Below, in pieces: positions 1-13,602 of a DNA stretch of 64,000 bases. The stretch covers positions 1,550,001 through 1,614,000 of the forward strand of contig NZ_CP182947.1 of assembly GCF_048320135.1 (NCBI RefSeq), in the 5' to 3' direction. Every line of letters starts with the position of its first letter. Position 1 is the stretch's first letter. This DNA comes from Ideonella_A sakaiensis_A. GTDB taxonomy: Bacteria; Pseudomonadota; Gammaproteobacteria; Burkholderiales; Burkholderiaceae_C. The notes below the pieces were generated by a model. That model had not been told where the DNA came from. It saw only the letters and a list, made by a program, of their open reading frames with translations, and did no database searches. The position numbers and the translations under genes are program-made.

Positions 1-725
1 TGGAGCCGCCGTCGAGCCACGATGCCGATGCGATCCGCGACGAAAAGCTGAAGGTGCTGCGCTCGCTGAAGCCGTTCGACGAGCAAAGCGTGCTGCGCGA
101 TGTCGTGCGCGGCCAGTACCGCAAGGGCATGGCGGAGGACGGTGTCGTCATCGGCTACCTCGACGAGGAACGGGTTCCGCCGAACAGCCACTGCGAAACC
201 TTCGTCGCGTTGCGCACCGAGGTGCAGAACTGGCGCTGGGCAGGGGTGCCGTTCTACCTGCGCACCGGCAAGCGGCTGGCCGAGCGAGATGCGCAAATCG
301 TCGTCAATTTCCGGCCGACGCCGCACAGCATCTTCCCCGGCGCGAGCCAGCCGAACAAGCTGGTGATCAAGCTGCAGCCGGAAGACGGCCTCGAGTTGCA
401 CCTGCTCGCCGCCAAAGGCAATGTGCAGGGCGAATCGCTGGTTCCGGTCTCGCTCGATCTCGATTTCGACAAGGCCTTTGCCGAAAACCGCGTCGGTGCC
501 TACGAGCGGCTGCTGCTCGAGGCGATTGCCGGGCGCTTGAACCTGTTCGTGCGCAGCGACGAGCAGGAACAGGCCTGGCGCTGGGTCGAACCGATCCTGC
601 AGACCTGGCAGCGCAGCGACGGCGCGGCTGGCGGGCCGCGGCCGTATGCCGCCGGCACCTGGGGGCCGGCAGCGGCGAGCGCACTGGTTGCGCGCGACGG
701 TTTCAGCTGGGCCGAAGAGCAGTGA
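1..725 (+). CDS. zwf: Glucose-6-phosphate 1-dehydrogenase, C-terminal part (5' end outside window)
   Basis: Zwf oxidises glucose 6-phosphate to 6-phosphogluconolactone with NAD(P)+, the entry to the oxidative pentose phosphate and Entner-Doudoroff routes. The reading frame is open from base 3 and gives about 240 residues, roughly the second half of a typical 480-500 residue enzyme. The segment DEKLKVLRSLKPF, the RGQY motif and the substrate-domain motif VPFYLRTGKRL are characteristic. The gene stops at TGA 723-725, 22 bases before hexR on the same strand, so the two are probably co-transcribed. The start and the Rossmann nucleotide-binding half lie upstream of the window. The family call is secure; the cofactor preference cannot be judged from this half. 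Confidence 0.95.
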   Translation, partial: EPPSSHDADAIRDEKLKVLRSLKPFDEQSVLRDVVRGQYRKGMAEDGVVIGYLDEERVPPNSHCETFVALRTEVQNWRWAGVPFYLRTGKRLAERDAQIVVNFRPTPHSIFPGASQPNKLVIKLQPEDGLELHLLAAKGNVQGESLVPVSLDLDFDKAFAENRVGAYERLLLEAIAGRLNLFVRSDEQEQAWRWVEPILQTWQRSDGAAGGPRPYAAGTWGPAAASALVARDGFSWAEEQ

Positions 726-747
726 GCAACGCCGAGAAATCCACACC

Positions 748-1629
748 ATGAGCATGTTGACCCGCATCGAGGCGTCGCGGCTGGCGCTGCCCCCTGCCGA
801 GCAGCGGGTCGCCGCAGTGCTGATGGCCGACCCCGCCGGCTTCGTCGAGTCCCCGGTCACCGTGCTCGCCGAGCGCGCCGGCGTCAGCAAGCCGACCGTC
901 GTCCGCTTCTGCCGCAGCGTCGGCTACGACGGGCTGGCCGATTTCAAGCGCAAGCTGGCCGGCATCGTCAACGAGGGCGTGCCGTTCGTCCACCGCGCCG
1001 TCGACGAGGACGACCAGCCACGCGACATCCACATCAAGCTGATCGACAACACGATTGCCGCACTGCTCAAATACCGCGAGCAGGCCAGCGGCGAAGCCTA
1101 TGAACGTGCGATCGATGCGCTGGCGCAGGCCGCGGTGAGCGGCCGGCGGATCGAGTTCTACGGCGTCGGCAATTCCGGCATCGTCGCGCAGGATGCGCAG
1201 CACAAGTTTTTTCGCCTCGGCGTCTTTTCCGAGGCAATCAGCGACGGCCATGTGCAGGTGATGAGCGCGACGATGCTGCGCGACGGCGATTGCGCCGTGA
1301 TCATCAGCAATTCAGGGCGCAGCCGCGGCCTGCTCGATGTCGCCGAGATCGCCAGCGGCAATGGCGCAACGACGATCCTGATCACCGCCAGCGGTTCGCC
1401 GCTGGCGCGGCTGGCCCGGCCGACCGGCGCCGACCGGCAGATCCTGCTCGCCGTCGACCATCCGGAAGACCACGAGCGTTACAGCCCGATGGTTTCGCGG
1501 CAGTTGCACCTGATGGTGATCGACATCCTGACCACCGCGGTGGCGCTGCGCCTGCCCGACGACCGCCGCGCGGTGCTGCAGCAGATCAAGCAGAACCTCG
1601 GCAGCAGGCTCTACGTCACTCAGCGCTGA
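748..1629 (+). CDS. hexR: HexR-type MurR/RpiR family transcriptional regulator
   Basis: This 293-residue protein has an N-terminal RpiR-type helix-turn-helix (about residues 1-77, with SKPTVVRFCRSVGYDGLADFK as the recognition helix region). A SIS sugar-phosphate-binding domain follows, with RIEFYGVGNSGIVAQDAQHK and IISNSGRSRGLLDV. HexR proteins bind 2-keto-3-deoxy-6-phosphogluconate and control glucose catabolism genes. The position directly after zwf fits that role. I chose ATG 748 because it lies just after the zwf stop and gives the usual HexR N-terminus; an in-frame upstream extension would overlap zwf. An ATG at 754 is also possible. The 3' end overlaps the convergent mlaB by 14 bases. 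Regulation of zwf by this protein is inferred, not seen. Confidence 0.9.
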   Translation: MSMLTRIEASRLALPPAEQRVAAVLMADPAGFVESPVTVLAERAGVSKPTVVRFCRSVGYDGLADFKRKLAGIVNEGVPFVHRAVDEDDQPRDIHIKLIDNTIAALLKYREQASGEAYERAIDALAQAAVSGRRIEFYGVGNSGIVAQDAQHKFFRLGVFSEAISDGHVQVMSATMLRDGDCAVIISNSGRSRGLLDVAEIASGNGATTILITASGSPLARLARPTGADRQILLAVDHPEDHERYSPMVSRQLHLMVIDILTTAVALRLPDDRRAVLQQIKQNLGSRLYVTQR

Positions 1630-1924
1630 CAGCCGGCGCGCGCTCGCTCATCTCGAGCAGTTCGGCCAGGCCGTACAGCCCGGCGAGCTGACCGAGCTTG
1701 GCCGGCGGATGATCGACACGGATCGTCCGGCCCAGCGACTGCGCGACGCGGCGGCATTCAAGCAGCACCGCGAGCGCGGACGAGTCGAACAAGCGCAATT
1801 CCGATGCATCGACCGCCCACGGGCCCGACGCCGCGGGCGCAGATTCGCCCCGCAGCGCCTTTGTCATCGCCCGCGCCACCTCGGGCGCTTCGGCATGGGT
1901 CAGCTTCGCCGGCAAGCGTGCCAT
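1616..1924 (-). CDS. mlaB: STAS-domain protein MlaB, cytoplasmic subunit of the Mla transporter
   Basis: The 102-residue product is a single STAS domain with the segment VDASELRLFDSSALAVLLE, which matches the conserved Ser-containing loop and helix of MlaB. In the Mla complex MlaB sits on the ATPase MlaF in the cytoplasm and is needed for complex assembly and activity. It is the last gene of the mlaF-E-D-A-C-B series and starts 7 bases after mlaC. Its coding end overlaps the end of the convergent hexR by 14 bases. The sequence alone would only say STAS domain; the operon position supports MlaB. Confidence 0.88.
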   Translation of the reverse strand: MARLPAKLTHAEAPEVARAMTKALRGESAPAASGPWAVDASELRLFDSSALAVLLECRRVAQSLGRTIRVDHPPAKLGQLAGLYGLAELLEMSERAPAVSAE

Positions 1925-1931
1925 CGACGCC

Positions 1932-2537
1932 TCAGGACTTGGCCGCGGCCTTGTTGCGCTCAGCCAGCTTGCCGATCAGGCCATCAACGCCGTTGCTGCC
2001 GATTTCCTGCGCAAAGCTGTTGCGGTAGTTCTGCACCAGCCAGACGCCAAGAATGTTGACGTCGTAGATCTTCCAGCCGTCGGCGGTCTTTTCGAGCCGG
2101 TAGTCGAGCTGGATCGGATCGCCGCTGCCGATCACCTCGGTGCGGACCGTCACTTCGGTGTCGCCGGCTTTCGAGCGCATCGGCTTCAACTCGACGGTCT
2201 GGTCCTTGACCTGCGACAGCGCGCCCGAATAAGTGCGCACCAGCAGAATCTTGAATTCATCCTGCAGCCGCTGCTGCTGTTCCGGCGAGGCCTGGCGCCA
2301 GTATCGGCCGACCGCCGATGCAGTCATGCGGCGGAAATCGACGTGCGGCATCACCTTCGCATCGACCAGTGCGATCACCTTGTTGGTGTCGCCGGCCTGG
2401 ATGCCCTTGTCGGCCTTGACCGCATTCAGCACTTCAGTCGAGATGCGCTCGATCAGCGCCTGCGGCGGTTCGGCCGCGTTCACTGCAGCGGCAACCAAAC
2501 CGGCTGCGAAAAAGGCAAAAATCCGTTTCAACAACAT
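1932..2537 (-). CDS. mlaC: Periplasmic phospholipid-binding protein MlaC (Ttg2D/toluene tolerance family)
   Basis: MlaC carries phospholipids across the periplasm between the outer-membrane MlaA complex and the inner-membrane MlaFEDB complex. The 201-residue product begins with a Sec signal peptide (MLLKRIFAFFAAGLVAAAVNAA, cleavage near residue 22). The family features VMPHVDFRRMTASAVGRYWRQA and GWKIYDVNILGVWLVQNYR follow. The start is supported by an AAGGAG ribosome-binding site 8 bases upstream of the ATG. A gap of about 135 bases separates it from mlaA upstream; I see no gene there. Function follows from the family and the operon. Confidence 0.95.
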   Translation of the reverse strand: MLLKRIFAFFAAGLVAAAVNAAEPPQALIERISTEVLNAVKADKGIQAGDTNKVIALVDAKVMPHVDFRRMTASAVGRYWRQASPEQQQRLQDEFKILLVRTYSGALSQVKDQTVELKPMRSKAGDTEVTVRTEVIGSGDPIQLDYRLEKTADGWKIYDVNILGVWLVQNYRNSFAQEIGSNGVDGLIGKLAERNKAAAKS

Positions 2538-2672
2538 TCACTTGTCTCCTTGAGGGCGTTGGCGGCGTCGGCTGCCGCCATCTTCACCTGATTGAGAGTC
2601 GATCGAGACCCCTTGGTTCACCTTTGACACATCCCGCAACATCAAATGCAGCGGCCCGCACTGGCCAGCGGG

Positions 2673-3434
2673 TCATTTCTTCTTTGCCGGCTCCTCGGGA
2701 TCGGCATAGTCGAAATTTTCGTCCGGATAGTCGTCGTCGCCGAGCAGGCGGGTGCCGCGGCGTTGCAGATAGGCGTCGCGGACGAAGGTGTATTTGTCGA
2801 GCACGATGCCATCGAGCATCCGGCCGGCCGACAGGAAGTTGGCCCGCGAATTGATGATCTGCAGCGCGGTGATGCTGACATTGGCGGCGCCATCGTTGAT
2901 CACCATCGACGGCGATGCGCCGCGATCGAGCGGCAGCGCGACCGAATCCCGGACCGTCGACGGGCCGTACAGCGGCCAGACGATGTAGGCACCGGCACCG
3001 ACGCCCCAATGCGCAAGCGTCTTGCCGAAATCCTCGGTATTGCGCTCCAGACCCATCTCGGTGGCCGGATCCAGCAGACCGCCGAGGCCGAACAGCGTAT
3101 TGGTGCCGACCCGCATCACGCTGTGCATGCCGGCGCCCCACTTGAACTGCAGGAAATTGTTGACCGCCGACCAGGCGTCAGCGGCATTCCAGAAAAAGTT
3201 GTCGACGCCCTTGCGGACCCGATGCGGCACGACATTGCTGTAGGCCGTCGCGACCGGCTCGAGCACCTTTTCATCAAGCTTCTCGTTGAAACCGAATACC
3301 TTGCGGTTCCAGTTTTCCCACGGGTCGAGTTTTTCTGCCGGGGTCTTCGCGGTCGGGCTGGTTGCGCAGCCGCCGAGCAGCAGCGCCGTCATCAGCACGG
3401 CGGCTGCGCTCGCCAGTCGCCTGCCAATTGCCAT
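2673..3434 (-). CDS. mlaA: Outer-membrane lipoprotein MlaA (VacJ)
   Basis: MlaA forms a ring in the outer membrane that removes mislocalised phospholipids from the outer leaflet and passes them to MlaC. A lipoprotein signal peptide with lipobox LLGGC is followed by the family core: DPWENWNRKVFGFNEKLD, FFWNAADAWSAVNNFLQ and GVGAGAYIVWPLYGPSTVRD. I prefer the ATG at 3434 (253 residues) because GGAGG lies 4 bases upstream. The alternative ATG at 3452 overlaps the mlaD stop as ATGA and would add six residues. The C-terminus is acidic and ends in a Lys tail. Its location between mlaD and mlaC is usual in Burkholderiales. Confidence 0.94.
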   Translation of the reverse strand: MAIGRRLASAAAVLMTALLLGGCATSPTAKTPAEKLDPWENWNRKVFGFNEKLDEKVLEPVATAYSNVVPHRVRKGVDNFFWNAADAWSAVNNFLQFKWGAGMHSVMRVGTNTLFGLGGLLDPATEMGLERNTEDFGKTLAHWGVGAGAYIVWPLYGPSTVRDSVALPLDRGASPSMVINDGAANVSITALQIINSRANFLSAGRMLDGIVLDKYTFVRDAYLQRRGTRLLGDDDYPDENFDYADPEEPAKKK

Positions 3435-3448
3435 CGATCCTCCGGTCG

Positions 3449-3940
3449 TCATTTGGAAGCCTCGTCGCTGCCGCTGCTGCTGCCGGCTTCGGCGGCCTTG
3501 TTGAACAGGAACTGGCTGATCAGGTTCTCCAGCACGACCGCCGACTGGGTCTGCGTGATCACGTCATCGGGTGCCAGATTGCGCTCGTCGCCGCCGACCT
3601 CGAGCCCGATGTACTGCTCGCCGAGCAGGCCTGCGGTCAGAATCTTCGCCGCGGTGTCCTTCGGGAAGACATATTGCTTCTCGAGGTCGAGCCGCACGCT
3701 GGCCTGGAAGGTCTTGGTATCGAATCTGATCGATTCGACCCGCCCGACAACGACACCGGCACTCTTGACCGCGGCATTGACTTTCAATCCGCCGATGTTG
3801 TCGAAGCGCGCGGTGACCGGATAGGTCTCGGCAAAACTCAGGTTCAGCAGGTTGCCGGCCTTCAGCGCCAGAAACAGCAGGGCAGCGGCGCCGATCATCA
3901 CGAACAGGCCGACCCACACATCATGTCGCGATTGTTGCAT
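3449..3940 (-). CDS. mlaD: MCE-domain protein MlaD, inner-membrane-anchored lipid transfer subunit
   Basis: The 163-residue protein has one N-terminal membrane helix (about residues 9-28, VWVGLFVMIGAAALLFLALK). A single MCE domain (about 38-118) follows, with VTARFDNIGGLKVNAAVKSAG and GLLGEQYIGLEVGGDE. MlaD assembles as a hexameric ring on the periplasmic face of MlaE and exchanges lipid with MlaC. The Ser/Gly-rich C-terminal tail is probably disordered. The stop lies within the start region of mlaA, and MlaE is encoded 10 bases upstream, so the operon is tightly packed. Confidence 0.95.
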   Translation of the reverse strand: MQQSRHDVWVGLFVMIGAAALLFLALKAGNLLNLSFAETYPVTARFDNIGGLKVNAAVKSAGVVVGRVESIRFDTKTFQASVRLDLEKQYVFPKDTAAKILTAGLLGEQYIGLEVGGDERNLAPDDVITQTQSAVVLENLISQFLFNKAAEAGSSSGSDEASK

Positions 3941-3950
3941 CGCAGTTCCT

Positions 3951-4736
3951 TCAGATCGAAAACATCATCGCGGTCAGCACGAAGTCGAGTGCCAGCACCG
4001 ACAGCGAGGCCATCACGACGGTCCGCGTCGTCGCGTGCGAAACACCCTCCGGCGTCGGCTTGCAGGCAAACCCCTGCAGCAGCGCGATGAAGGTGACGGT
4101 AACGCCGAATACCACGCTCTTGATCACGCCGTTGCCGATGTCCGCCCAGACGTCGACGCCACCCTGCATCTGCGACCAGAACGAACCCGAATCGATGCCG
4201 AGCAGCGGCACCGCCACCGCCCAGCCGCCGAGCACGCCGACGGCACTGAATACCGCGGCCAGCGCGGGCATCGCGATGATGCCGGCCCAGAACCGCGGAC
4301 CAAGCACCCGCAGTACCGGATCGACCGCCATCATCTCCATCGCAGCCAGCTGTTCGCCGGCTTTCATCAGTCCGATCTCGGCGGTCAACGAGGTTCCGGC
4401 GCGACCGGCGAACAGCAGCGCGGTGACGACCGGCCCGAGTTCACGCACCAGGCTCAATGCAACCAGCAGGCCGACCGCCTCCGACGAGCCGTAACGCTGC
4501 AGCGTGTAGTAACCCTGCAGCGCGAGCACGAAGCCGACGAACAGTCCGGAAACCGCGATGATCGACAACGACCGGTTGCCGACAAAAAACAGCTGGTCGA
4601 CGACCAGCCGCACCCGGCGCAGCGTCGCGAAGCTCAACCAGACCAGGCGCAGGAACAGGCGCACGCCGGCGCCCCAGTCGGCGAGCTTGCTGCGCACGGC
4701 AAATCCGATCGCCGCGGGCTTGAACATCGACAACAT
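3951..4736 (-). CDS. mlaE: Mla transporter permease MlaE
   Basis: The 261-residue integral membrane permease of the phospholipid transporter has an N-terminal interfacial helix and about five membrane segments. The MlaE signatures are GLFVGFVLALQGYYTLQ, SLVRELGPVVTALLFAGRA and GTSLTAEIGLMKAGEQLAAM. The open frame continues far upstream, but the start is set by the ATG at 4736, whose A overlaps the last base of the mlaF TGA stop (TGATG). This gives the standard length of about 260 residues. It works with MlaF (ATPase), MlaD and MlaB in the inner membrane. Confidence 0.95.
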   Translation of the reverse strand: MLSMFKPAAIGFAVRSKLADWGAGVRLFLRLVWLSFATLRRVRLVVDQLFFVGNRSLSIIAVSGLFVGFVLALQGYYTLQRYGSSEAVGLLVALSLVRELGPVVTALLFAGRAGTSLTAEIGLMKAGEQLAAMEMMAVDPVLRVLGPRFWAGIIAMPALAAVFSAVGVLGGWAVAVPLLGIDSGSFWSQMQGGVDVWADIGNGVIKSVVFGVTVTFIALLQGFACKPTPEGVSHATTRTVVMASLSVLALDFVLTAMMFSI

Positions 4737-5587
4737 CAGCGGCGCCCTCCCTGGACACCGTAATCCTGCTCGACCGCAGGCGCCGGATAGTGGAAATGCA
4801 CCGGCCCTTCCGGCTCGGCATTGAAGAACTGATGGACCAGCGGGTCCTTGCTCTGCCGCATCGACTCCGGGCTGCCTTCGGCGACCAGCCCGCCATTGGC
4901 GATGAAGACGATGTGGTCGGCGATCGCAAAGGTCTCGTCGACATCGTGCGACACGACGATGCTGCTGACACCCAACGCATCGTTGAGTTCGCGGATCAGC
5001 CGCGCCGCCATGCCGAGCGAAATCGGATCGAGCCCGGCGAACGGCTCGTCGTACATGATCAATTCCGGGTCGAGCGAAATGGCACGCGCCAGCGCGATCC
5101 GCCGCGCCATGCCGCCAGACACCTGACTCGGCATCAGGTCGCGCGCACCGCGCAGGCCGACCGCATTCAACTTCATCAGCACCAGATCGCGGATCATCGC
5201 CGCGCTGAGATTGGTATGTTCGCGCAGCGGAAACGCGACATTGTCGAAAACCGACAGGTCGGTGAACAAGGCGCCGAACTGGAACAACATGCCCATGCGC
5301 CGACGCACCGCATACAGGCCGGCCCGATCGAGTGTGGCCAGATCGACGCCGTCGAACAGCACCTGCCCCTGCCACGGCGCGAGTTGCCCGCTGATCAGGC
5401 GCAGGATCGTCGTCTTGCCACCGCCGGACGTTCCCATCAACCCGGTGACCTGGCCGCGCGGCAGCTTCAGGTCGACATCGCGCAGAATCACCTTGTCGCC
5501 GTAGCCGCAAGTCACCCGGCGCAGTTCGACGAGGGGCGTCGCTGCGCTGGCGGCTTCACTGGCGGGAGAGGCGGATGCGGGGGACAT
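4736..5587 (-). CDS. mlaF: Mla transporter ATP-binding protein MlaF
   Basis: This 283-residue ABC ATPase has Walker A GTSGGGKT (residues 52-59), signature SQVSGGMARRIALARA, Walker B ELIMYDEPFAGLDP and the switch His in VVSHDVDE. The variant signature SGGMARR and the sequence FQFGALFTDLSVFDNVAFPLRE are typical of MlaF/MkL-type importer ATPases. It energises lipid movement by MlaE and is the first gene of the mlaFEDACB operon. The C-terminal 40 residues (HQFFNAEPEGPVHFHYP) match the extension that in this family contacts the neighbouring subunit and MlaB. A likely promoter lies at 5629-5634. Confidence 0.95.
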   Translation of the reverse strand: MSPASASPASEAASAATPLVELRRVTCGYGDKVILRDVDLKLPRGQVTGLMGTSGGGKTTILRLISGQLAPWQGQVLFDGVDLATLDRAGLYAVRRRMGMLFQFGALFTDLSVFDNVAFPLREHTNLSAAMIRDLVLMKLNAVGLRGARDLMPSQVSGGMARRIALARAISLDPELIMYDEPFAGLDPISLGMAARLIRELNDALGVSSIVVSHDVDETFAIADHIVFIANGGLVAEGSPESMRQSKDPLVHQFFNAEPEGPVHFHYPAPAVEQDYGVQGGRR

Positions 5588-5628
5588 GGGGGCCGGGACG
5601 CGGCGCGCGCCGTGTCTGAAAGCGCACG

Positions 5629-5634
5629 ATCATA
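5629..5634 (-). promoter_or_regulatory. Candidate -10 element for the mla operon
   Basis: On the minus strand the hexamer TATGAT (5 of 6 matches to TATAAT) lies about 42 bases before the mlaF start codon. It is in the only sizeable non-coding gap between gltD and mlaF (5588-5700). No convincing -35 box is found 16-18 bases upstream. The assignment is an inference from position and the -10 match. Confidence 0.35.
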
Positions 5635-5700
5635 GGGGATAACGCGAATAGCACCCGCGGCCGCCGCAGCGGCGCGCGGTAAAGAAGCGTGTCCGCCGCG

Positions 5701-7179
<1,479 letters not shown>

Positions 7180-7231
7180 GATGCGTGTTGGTTGATCCTG
7201 TGATCGATGATGGTCGCGGCGACGTCAGCCG

Positions 7232-11989
<4,758 letters not shown>

Positions 11990-12019
11990 GGAATTTCCAG
12001 AAAATTCGGGCGGAGCGGG

Positions 12020-12048
12020 AGAATACTGCACTGCAGCATCCTGATCAA
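12020..12048 (-). promoter_or_regulatory. Candidate sigma70 promoter of gltBD
   Basis: Reading the minus strand, a -35 hexamer TTGATC (12043-12048) is followed after exactly 17 bases by a -10 hexamer TATTCT (12020-12025). Transcription would start near 12013, giving a leader of about 24 bases before the ATG at 11989. This also argues against the upstream GTG start at 12064. The spacer contains the near-palindrome CTGCAGTGCAG. No start site has been mapped; this is a consensus match. Confidence 0.55.
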
Positions 12049-12063
12049 GCCGAGAAACGTTCA

Positions 12064-12120
12064 CTCTGACCCTTTAAAGACGGCGACACCCCGAAACAAG
12101 CCAATCAAATGGGGTCAGAG
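12064..12120. repeat. Inverted repeat, 9-bp perfect arms, between gltB promoter and transposase-like gene
   Basis: The arm CTCTGACCC at 12064-12072 is the exact reverse complement of GGGTCAGAG at 12112-12120, separated by 39 bases. The right arm falls inside the last codons of the Y1 transposase-like gene and encodes its LSDP end. The left arm is just upstream of the gltB -35 box. RAYT-type genes are commonly bordered by short REP-like inverted repeats, so this is probably the remnant of the element end. Whether other copies exist in the genome cannot be judged from this window. Confidence 0.6.
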
Positions 12121-12827
12121 AGGTATCCGGCATCGACGGGCTTGCGCCGCCGTCCCCTTGTCAGCGGTTGCAAGCGGCGTGCCTGGCGACCTTCGAGCAT
12201 CTCGAGAAAATCAGCATCGCCGATGGCCCAGCCCTGTTCGGTCGCCCGTTCGATTTCACCGGCCGCTGCCAGCGCCGACGCGGCCGGGTCAAGCAGGCGT
12301 TGCCGGTATCGGCTCTCGCGCTCGAACGGCGTATTGCCGAGCGACCAGAACAGCGGATGGTCAGTGATCAGCGGATCGTGACGGCGGCCGAGGTGATGCG
12401 CCGCGCTCGACGCGACCCATTGCTCGGGAGCCGCAACCAGCCCGGCGCCGACAGCCGCCATTTCGACATGCGCCATCGCGTCGAGCAGATAACGCGATGC
12501 CTGCAGCACGCCGGTGCGGTAACGGCCTGCCCATGGCGATCCGCTGCGGCCGTGCCGCTTGTTGAAGCTGACGACGAAACGCCGGCCGACCCGCTGCATC
12601 AGCGATGCCAGCTCCGCACCGCGCCGCGGCGTCAGCAACAGGTGCAACCGGTCGGGCAGCAGCGCATAGGCGTGGATCGCGACACCGGCGTCGCGCGACA
12701 CCTCGAGCAAGGCGCCGATCAGGTCGAGGCGGTCCTCGTCGACCAGGCAGACCGCCGTACCAGGCGCTGCGCGGTGGACGAGGTGATGCAGTTGATGATC
12801 GATCGCCAGGCGAGGCAGGCGGGCCAT
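12105..12827 (-). CDS. RAYT-like Y1 transposase homologue, catalytic residues lost
   Basis: The 240-residue protein follows the REP-associated tyrosine transposase layout from its start (MARLPRLAI) through IHAYALLP and MQRVGRRFVVSFNKRHGRSG to PWAGRYRTGVL. The metal-binding HUH motif, normally NHVH, reads D-R60-L61-H62, so the first His is Arg. The segment usually reading Y-I-E-L-N-P-V, which holds the catalytic Tyr, reads H120-V-E-M-A-A-V, so the Tyr is His and the NP pair is AA. The frame is intact with a C-terminal extension of about 100 residues. It is therefore probably not an active nuclease; it may be a domesticated DNA- or RNA-binding protein or a decaying gene. It starts 43 bases after the TonB-like gene. 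Confidence 0.8.
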   Translation of the reverse strand: MARLPRLAIDHQLHHLVHRAAPGTAVCLVDEDRLDLIGALLEVSRDAGVAIHAYALLPDRLHLLLTPRRGAELASLMQRVGRRFVVSFNKRHGRSGSPWAGRYRTGVLQASRYLLDAMAHVEMAAVGAGLVAAPEQWVASSAAHHLGRRHDPLITDHPLFWSLGNTPFERESRYRQRLLDPAASALAAAGEIERATEQGWAIGDADFLEMLEGRQARRLQPLTRGRRRKPVDAGYLSDPI

Positions 12828-12870
12828 TGGATACTCGGGTTGCGGGCGCCGCGGGCGGGTGGCACCGGTC

Positions 12871-13602
12871 TCAGAGGATGCGCTCCGCGACGATGGTCGG
12901 GGCCGCAGCGTCAGAAGGCCGATTGTCGAACACGACCTCGATCCGGATCAGCGACTTGACCGGCCTGCCGTCACGCTGGCCGGGATCGAAGCGGGCCGCC
13001 ATGAACGTGCGGCGGGCCGTCTCCTCGAGCACCGGCGCCAATGTCGGCCCGTCGGGTTCGAATCGCCGGACGATGCCCGACTCGTCGACAAACATCCAGA
13101 ACGTCGCGACCTGGCGCTCGAGCGTGTAGATGCCGCGGGGCCAATGCAGCTCGATATCGCCGATCGGCAACGGCGGCTGCGACAGATCCGACCGTGGCAG
13201 ATATCCATCGACGCCGATCGCTGCACCCCGCTGCGTATCGACATGGTCGCTCGGCTGCTGCGGCTGCGCCATGGCCACCGCGCTGTCGGCAACGGGCTCC
13301 GGTGCAGAAAGCGGCCCGGCGTCGTTGACGCTGGTGAACGGTCGAGCCGGATCCTCGGTATCGGCGGCACCGCTGTGCGTTGCGCGCTCGTTGCCGGTCG
13401 GCGGCGCAGCGGCCACCCTGAGCAGCAGTCTGCTGGAAGGCGCGACCACGTGCGCTGGCGCCGACGAACCGGCAAAGACATCGGCAAAGCCGAACAATGC
13501 GGCGTGGGCTGCAGCCGAGACAGCGATCGCAGCAAGCAGCCCAGGAGCGGCGCGCCTCCTGTGGCGCACCGACGAAACCGTCGCCGCAGAGCCGGCTGGC
13601 AT
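12871..13602 (-). CDS. TonB-like periplasm-spanning protein encoded after pilY1
   Basis: The 243-residue product has one N-terminal membrane helix (LLAAIAVSAAAHAALFGFADV). A Pro/Ala-rich linker of about 100 residues follows, then a C-terminal region resembling a TonB C-terminal fold (ATFWMFVDESGIVRRFEP, AARRTFMAARFDPGQRDGRPVKSLIRIEVVF). TonB proteins pass inner-membrane energy to outer-membrane receptors, but no ExbB/ExbD genes are nearby, so a structural role is also possible. The ATG at 13602 overlaps the pilY1 stop (TGATG); an in-frame ATG at 13623 would overlap pilY1 by 22 bases. The coupling suggests co-expression with the pilus tip protein. The family call is moderate and the function unknown. 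Confidence 0.65.
   Translation of the reverse strand: MPAGSAATVSSVRHRRRAAPGLLAAIAVSAAAHAALFGFADVFAGSSAPAHVVAPSSRLLLRVAAAPPTGNERATHSGAADTEDPARPFTSVNDAGPLSAPEPVADSAVAMAQPQQPSDHVDTQRGAAIGVDGYLPRSDLSQPPLPIGDIELHWPRGIYTLERQVATFWMFVDESGIVRRFEPDGPTLAPVLEETARRTFMAARFDPGQRDGRPVKSLIRIEVVFDNRPSDAAAPTIVAERIL

Noticed and set aside
12020..12064. Upstream GTG start for gltB at 12064
   Set aside because: A TTGATC-17-TATTCT promoter lies between this GTG and the ATG at 11989, and the extra 25 residues have no family match.
12105..12827. Complete insertion sequence carrying the transposase-like gene
   Set aside because: There is only a 9-bp inverted pair at one end, no matching terminal structure on the 12830-12870 side, no target duplication, and the catalytic residues are absent.
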